The notes under the pieces: model-generated
Seen by the model: the letters and a program-made list of their open reading frames with translations, nothing else
What the model was told of the DNA's origin: nothing
Database searches by the model: none
Shown here: one piece after another, positions 61,178 through 64,000 of the stretch
Numbering within the stretch: position 1 is the first letter of the stretch
Layout of the letters: each line of letters begins with the position of its first letter
DNA from: JAGOBP01 sp964550855
GTDB lineage: Bacteria; Chloroflexota; Anaerolineae; Fen-1058
NCBI GenBank assembly: GCA_964550855.1
Contig: CAZKBQ010000018.1
Span: 1 to 64,000, forward strand
DNA: 64,000 bases
Reading direction: 5' to 3'
Program-made: the position numbers and the translations under genes

Positions 61178-63916
61178 ATGGGCAAATTGCCGATCGGCAC
61201 CGTCACTTTTCTGTTCACCGACATCGCGGGCAGCACCACACTGGCCCGCCAGTATCCTGCGGCCTGGCCGGCCTGGCTGGCACGTCATCACGCTATTTTG
61301 CGCGAAGCGATTGAAGCCCATCACGGCCACGTCTTTCAGATCATCGGCGACGCCTTTTGCGCCGCCTTCCATACGGCCAGTGACGCGCTCAATGCTGCCC
61401 TTGACGCGCAGCGCAGCTTGCAGCGCGAAGCATGGAATCCTGCTCCGATCAAAGTGCGTATGGGGCTGCATACGGGTATAGCGCAAGCCGGCATTAGCGA
61501 GGAGCGCGCCGACGGCTACTCAGGTTATTCAACTCTGGCGCGGACACAGCGCATCATGTCGGTGGCTTACGGCGGGCAAGTCCTGCTGTCCAATGCCACG
61601 GCGGAATTGGTGCGCGATGATCTTCCGGCTGAAGTTGCGCTTCGCGACATGCGCGAGCATCGCTTGAAGGGGCTGGAACAACCTGTACATCTGTGGCAAG
61701 TTGTTGCGCCGGGGTTAGCGGTGGAGTTTCCGCCACTCAAATCACTCACCACCGTCCCTAATAACCTTCCGTTACAACTGACTTCATTTGTCGGGCGCGA
61801 GAAAGAACTCGCCGACCTCAAGGACTTGCTTAACACAGCACGTCTGGTTACGTTGACCGGCTCAGGCGGCACGGGAAAAACGCGGCTCGCACTGGAAGTC
61901 GGCGCAGAAGAATTGGCGACTTTTGCCAATGGCGTCTGGTTGATCGAACTGGCGCCACAGACTGATCCGGCGCAGATCATCCCCGCGTTGGCGCAGGTCT
62001 TTGGCCTGCAGGAACTGCCGTTCAATCCATTGGCGAACCTCGTGCTGGATTATCTACGCGATAAGAAGATTTTGCTCCTGCTCGATAATTGCGAACATCT
62101 CATCGAAGCCTGCGCGCGTCTGGCGAATGATCTGTTACATCACTGTGCGGGACTCAAGATTCTGGCCAGCAGCCGCGAGGCGTTGGGCATCGCAGGTGAA
62201 GTGGCCTATCGCACCCCCTCACTGGCGGATTCGGAGTCGACGCAACTCTTTGTTGATCGCGCCCGTGCCGCGAATTCCAACTTCAAATTGTCGGACGCGA
62301 ACGCCTCGGCCATTACTCAAATCTGCCACCGGCTCGATGGGATTCCGCTGGCGATCGAGTTGGCCGCTGCGCGCGTCAAACTGCTTTCCCCCGAACAGAT
62401 CGCGGCGCGGCTCAACGATCGCTTCCGGCTGCTCGTGGGCGGTAGTCGCACCGCACTGCCGCGCCAGCAAACCCTGCGCGCGTTGATCGATTGGAGTTAC
62501 GACCTGCTCTCGGACGAAGAGAAGCGCCTGCTGCAATTCGCGTCGGTCTTTGTCGGCGGCTGGACGTTGGACGCGCTTGAATTCGTCGCGGATGAACCGA
62601 ACACACTGAATTTGCTGGAGCAGCTCGTCAACAAGTCGCTGGTCGTCACGGAAGAACACGAAGGCGCGATGCGGTATTTCCTGTTGGAGACGATTCGCCA
62701 ATATGCGCGGGAAAAGCTCTTCGAAGCGAAGCAGGCGGCGGCAGCGCGTGACCGGCACTTCATCCACTATAAGAACTTAACGAACGGCTTATGGGATGTC
62801 TCTTACTTCGCAAGAGAAGCGGAAACGCAAAGGTTGAAATCCCTACAGGTGGAATTGGAAAATCTGCGTGCCGCATTTGAATGGAGCTGGCAGAACCATG
62901 CGCAAGTCGCCTTGGAACTCGCCGCAGACATAGGGATGAGCATGAGCATGTTGGGAGGTCAGATAGAAGGAATTACCATGCTCAAAACGGCCATGGAGAA
63001 GTTTCGCGCCTTGCCGCCTGTGGAAGGCGAGGCGAACCGCCTGCGAAAAGAGATTTACGCTCATGCCTGTTTTAGCCTGGGTACACTCCTTCAGGGTACG
63101 AATGAAATCATGTATGCGCGCAGTAGCTTGCAGGAAGCCATCGCCATTGCCCGTGAACTCGGCGATAAACATCTGTTGGGATTGTGCCTGGAAATGTACG
63201 CAAACGGTTCCGCCATGATCAAAGCCGATGACACCGTTACCGCCGCGCAGGAGGGGCTTGAAATTTTTAGCGAGCTCAACGACAGCAGCGGGATGGAGAT
63301 GGCTTATGGCAATCTGGCGCGCTGGGCAGCGATACATGGCGATTTCCAGGAGAGTGAGAAATATGTGGCATTGGCTCAGGCGAGCATGAAAAGTGGAACC
63401 ATATCTATTCAATCTGCTTTTCTCAATATGGGTCTGGGCATAGGCGCGCGGTCTCAGGGTCGCCTTGATGTTGCCCAGCGTCACTTTGAAGAGGGGCTCA
63501 GGATATTCAAGCACATTGGTCACAAAGGCATGATCGCGGCAATGACTTCCGAGATCGCGCACACGCAACGCGCCATGGGCAATTACACCAAAGCCAAGCA
63601 AACCTATCGCGAGACCATCAAGGTTTTTCAGGATTACGGCAATCGTCCATCTGTGGCACATCAATTGGAATGTTTTGCGATGATCGCCATTGTGGAGGAA
63701 GAGCCGCAGCGCGCCGCGAAATTATTCGGCGCGGCGGAGGCCATCCGTGTGGTGACGGGGCATAAGCCAACAGATGAAGAGCAAGCGGAAGAATCGCAAT
63801 TCATCAGTCGACTGCGCTCCATGCTCCCCGATGCGGAATTCACCGCGCTCTGGGCCGAAGGCAAATCCATGACGATGGAGCAGGCGATCCAGTTGGCACT
63901 TGAACAAGAATCCTGA
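61178..63916 (+). CDS. Class III adenylate cyclase/STAND ATPase/TPR regulator (912 aa)
   Basis: The N-terminal cyclase domain has FTDIAGST at 13-20 (metal-binding Asp), IIGDAFCAAF and MGLHTGIA. An AfsR-like NB-ARC follows at about 200-500: Walker A TGSGGTGKTRLAL, Walker B KILLLLDNCEHLIE, then SSREALGIAGE and the GLPLA-like GIPLAIELAAAR. A TPR half runs to the end. Such proteins are common large signalling switches in Actinobacteria and Chloroflexota; there is no DNA-binding domain here. ATG 61178 gives the standard N-terminus; a TTG at 61124 is in frame. Confidence 0.88.
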   Translation: MGKLPIGTVTFLFTDIAGSTTLARQYPAAWPAWLARHHAILREAIEAHHGHVFQIIGDAFCAAFHTASDALNAALDAQRSLQREAWNPAPIKVRMGLHTGIAQAGISEERADGYSGYSTLARTQRIMSVAYGGQVLLSNATAELVRDDLPAEVALRDMREHRLKGLEQPVHLWQVVAPGLAVEFPPLKSLTTVPNNLPLQLTSFVGREKELADLKDLLNTARLVTLTGSGGTGKTRLALEVGAEELATFANGVWLIELAPQTDPAQIIPALAQVFGLQELPFNPLANLVLDYLRDKKILLLLDNCEHLIEACARLANDLLHHCAGLKILASSREALGIAGEVAYRTPSLADSESTQLFVDRARAANSNFKLSDANASAITQICHRLDGIPLAIELAAARVKLLSPEQIAARLNDRFRLLVGGSRTALPRQQTLRALIDWSYDLLSDEEKRLLQFASVFVGGWTLDALEFVADEPNTLNLLEQLVNKSLVVTEEHEGAMRYFLLETIRQYAREKLFEAKQAAAARDRHFIHYKNLTNGLWDVSYFAREAETQRLKSLQVELENLRAAFEWSWQNHAQVALELAADIGMSMSMLGGQIEGITMLKTAMEKFRALPPVEGEANRLRKEIYAHACFSLGTLLQGTNEIMYARSSLQEAIAIARELGDKHLLGLCLEMYANGSAMIKADDTVTAAQEGLEIFSELNDSSGMEMAYGNLARWAAIHGDFQESEKYVALAQASMKSGTISIQSAFLNMGLGIGARSQGRLDVAQRHFEEGLRIFKHIGHKGMIAAMTSEIAHTQRAMGNYTKAKQTYRETIKVFQDYGNRPSVAHQLECFAMIAIVEEEPQRAAKLFGAAEAIRVVTGHKPTDEEQAEESQFISRLRSMLPDAEFTALWAEGKSMTMEQAIQLALEQES

Positions 63917-63932
63917 ATCGTAAAGGAGACAC

Positions 63933-64000
63933 ATGAACTGGTATCCTGTCATCAAGTATCTGCACATTATTGCCGTAGCCATCACCATTGGCGGGATGTT
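63933..64000 (+). CDS. Membrane protein, N-terminal fragment
   Basis: ATG 63933 with AAGGAG at 5 nt starts a protein reading MNWYPVIKYLHIIAVAITIG, cut by the window end after 22 residues. The opening helix with a Tyr-Leu-His resembles DUF2269/CopD-like small membrane proteins. It lies 16 bp after the cyclase gene, so it is probably cotranscribed. Confidence 0.5.
   Translation, partial: MNWYPVIKYLHIIAVAITIGGM

Overview
The window is a high-GC bacterial chromosome segment of 64 kb. It most likely comes from an uncultured member of the Chloroflexota (Anaerolineae-like). The reasons are the mix of MalT-type LuxR regulators, AfsR-like cyclase/STAND regulators, multi-PAS NarL-type kinases, secreted DUF11 proteins with a tail resembling LPLI, alpha-2-macroglobulins, NHL/RHS giants and NBR1-Ig lipoproteins, and a very high frequency of the palindrome CGATCG. 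No rRNA, tRNA, transposase, phage gene or CRISPR array was seen. The assignment is inference from gene content only.

Layout. 1-2 kb: tail of an M50-type membrane protease (+), then three small genes (-), one with an apparent frameshift and one a SWIM-like zinc mini-protein. 2.1-12.9 kb: a compact minus-strand operon of five different P-loop ATPases followed by a radical SAM/SPASM enzyme, closed by a strong terminator. This is the best candidate for an undescribed system. 13.3-21.7 kb (+): CPBP protease, TMEM175-type channel, MBL-fold hydrolase, SpoIIE-type phosphatase, MalT-like LuxR regulator and three small proteins. 21.7-28.7 kb: patatin-like lipase (-), a 1215-residue multi-PAS histidine kinase with its NarL-type response regulator (+), a receiver-like protein and an ECF sigma factor (+). 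28.7-37.9 kb (-): a complete potassium-transport operon, a 26-aa membrane peptide then kdpF-A-B-C, an extra KdpD-like sensor without kinase, kdpD and kdpE. 38-48 kb: DUF2264 protein, a mutM/nei remnant, a giant alpha-2-macroglobulin with an internal membrane block, a secreted DUF11 protein and an SRPBCC protein. 48-61 kb (-): RHS/NHL giant, FAD oxidoreductase, OB-fold lipoprotein, small unknown protein, NBR1-Ig lipoprotein, small membrane protein and diheme cytochrome c. 61-64 kb (+): adenylate cyclase/STAND/TPR regulator and the start of a membrane protein.

Regulation. Five minus- or plus-strand genes (receiver-like protein/ECF sigma, the 116-aa protein, NBR1-Ig lipoprotein, small membrane protein, diheme cytochrome c) share a 125-126 bp promoter element. 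It has fixed spacing: two TTTGAC boxes 22 bp apart, a CTCC-rich block, a GATGT -35 region and, 17 bp on, a TATAAG-like -10. This looks like one regulon; because one copy drives an ECF sigma gene, that sigma or the adjacent NarL-type regulator is a candidate controller. Several inverted-repeat families and gene remnants (mutM/nei, DUF11 tail, duplicated DUF2264 tail) mark past rearrangement between 40 and 48 kb.
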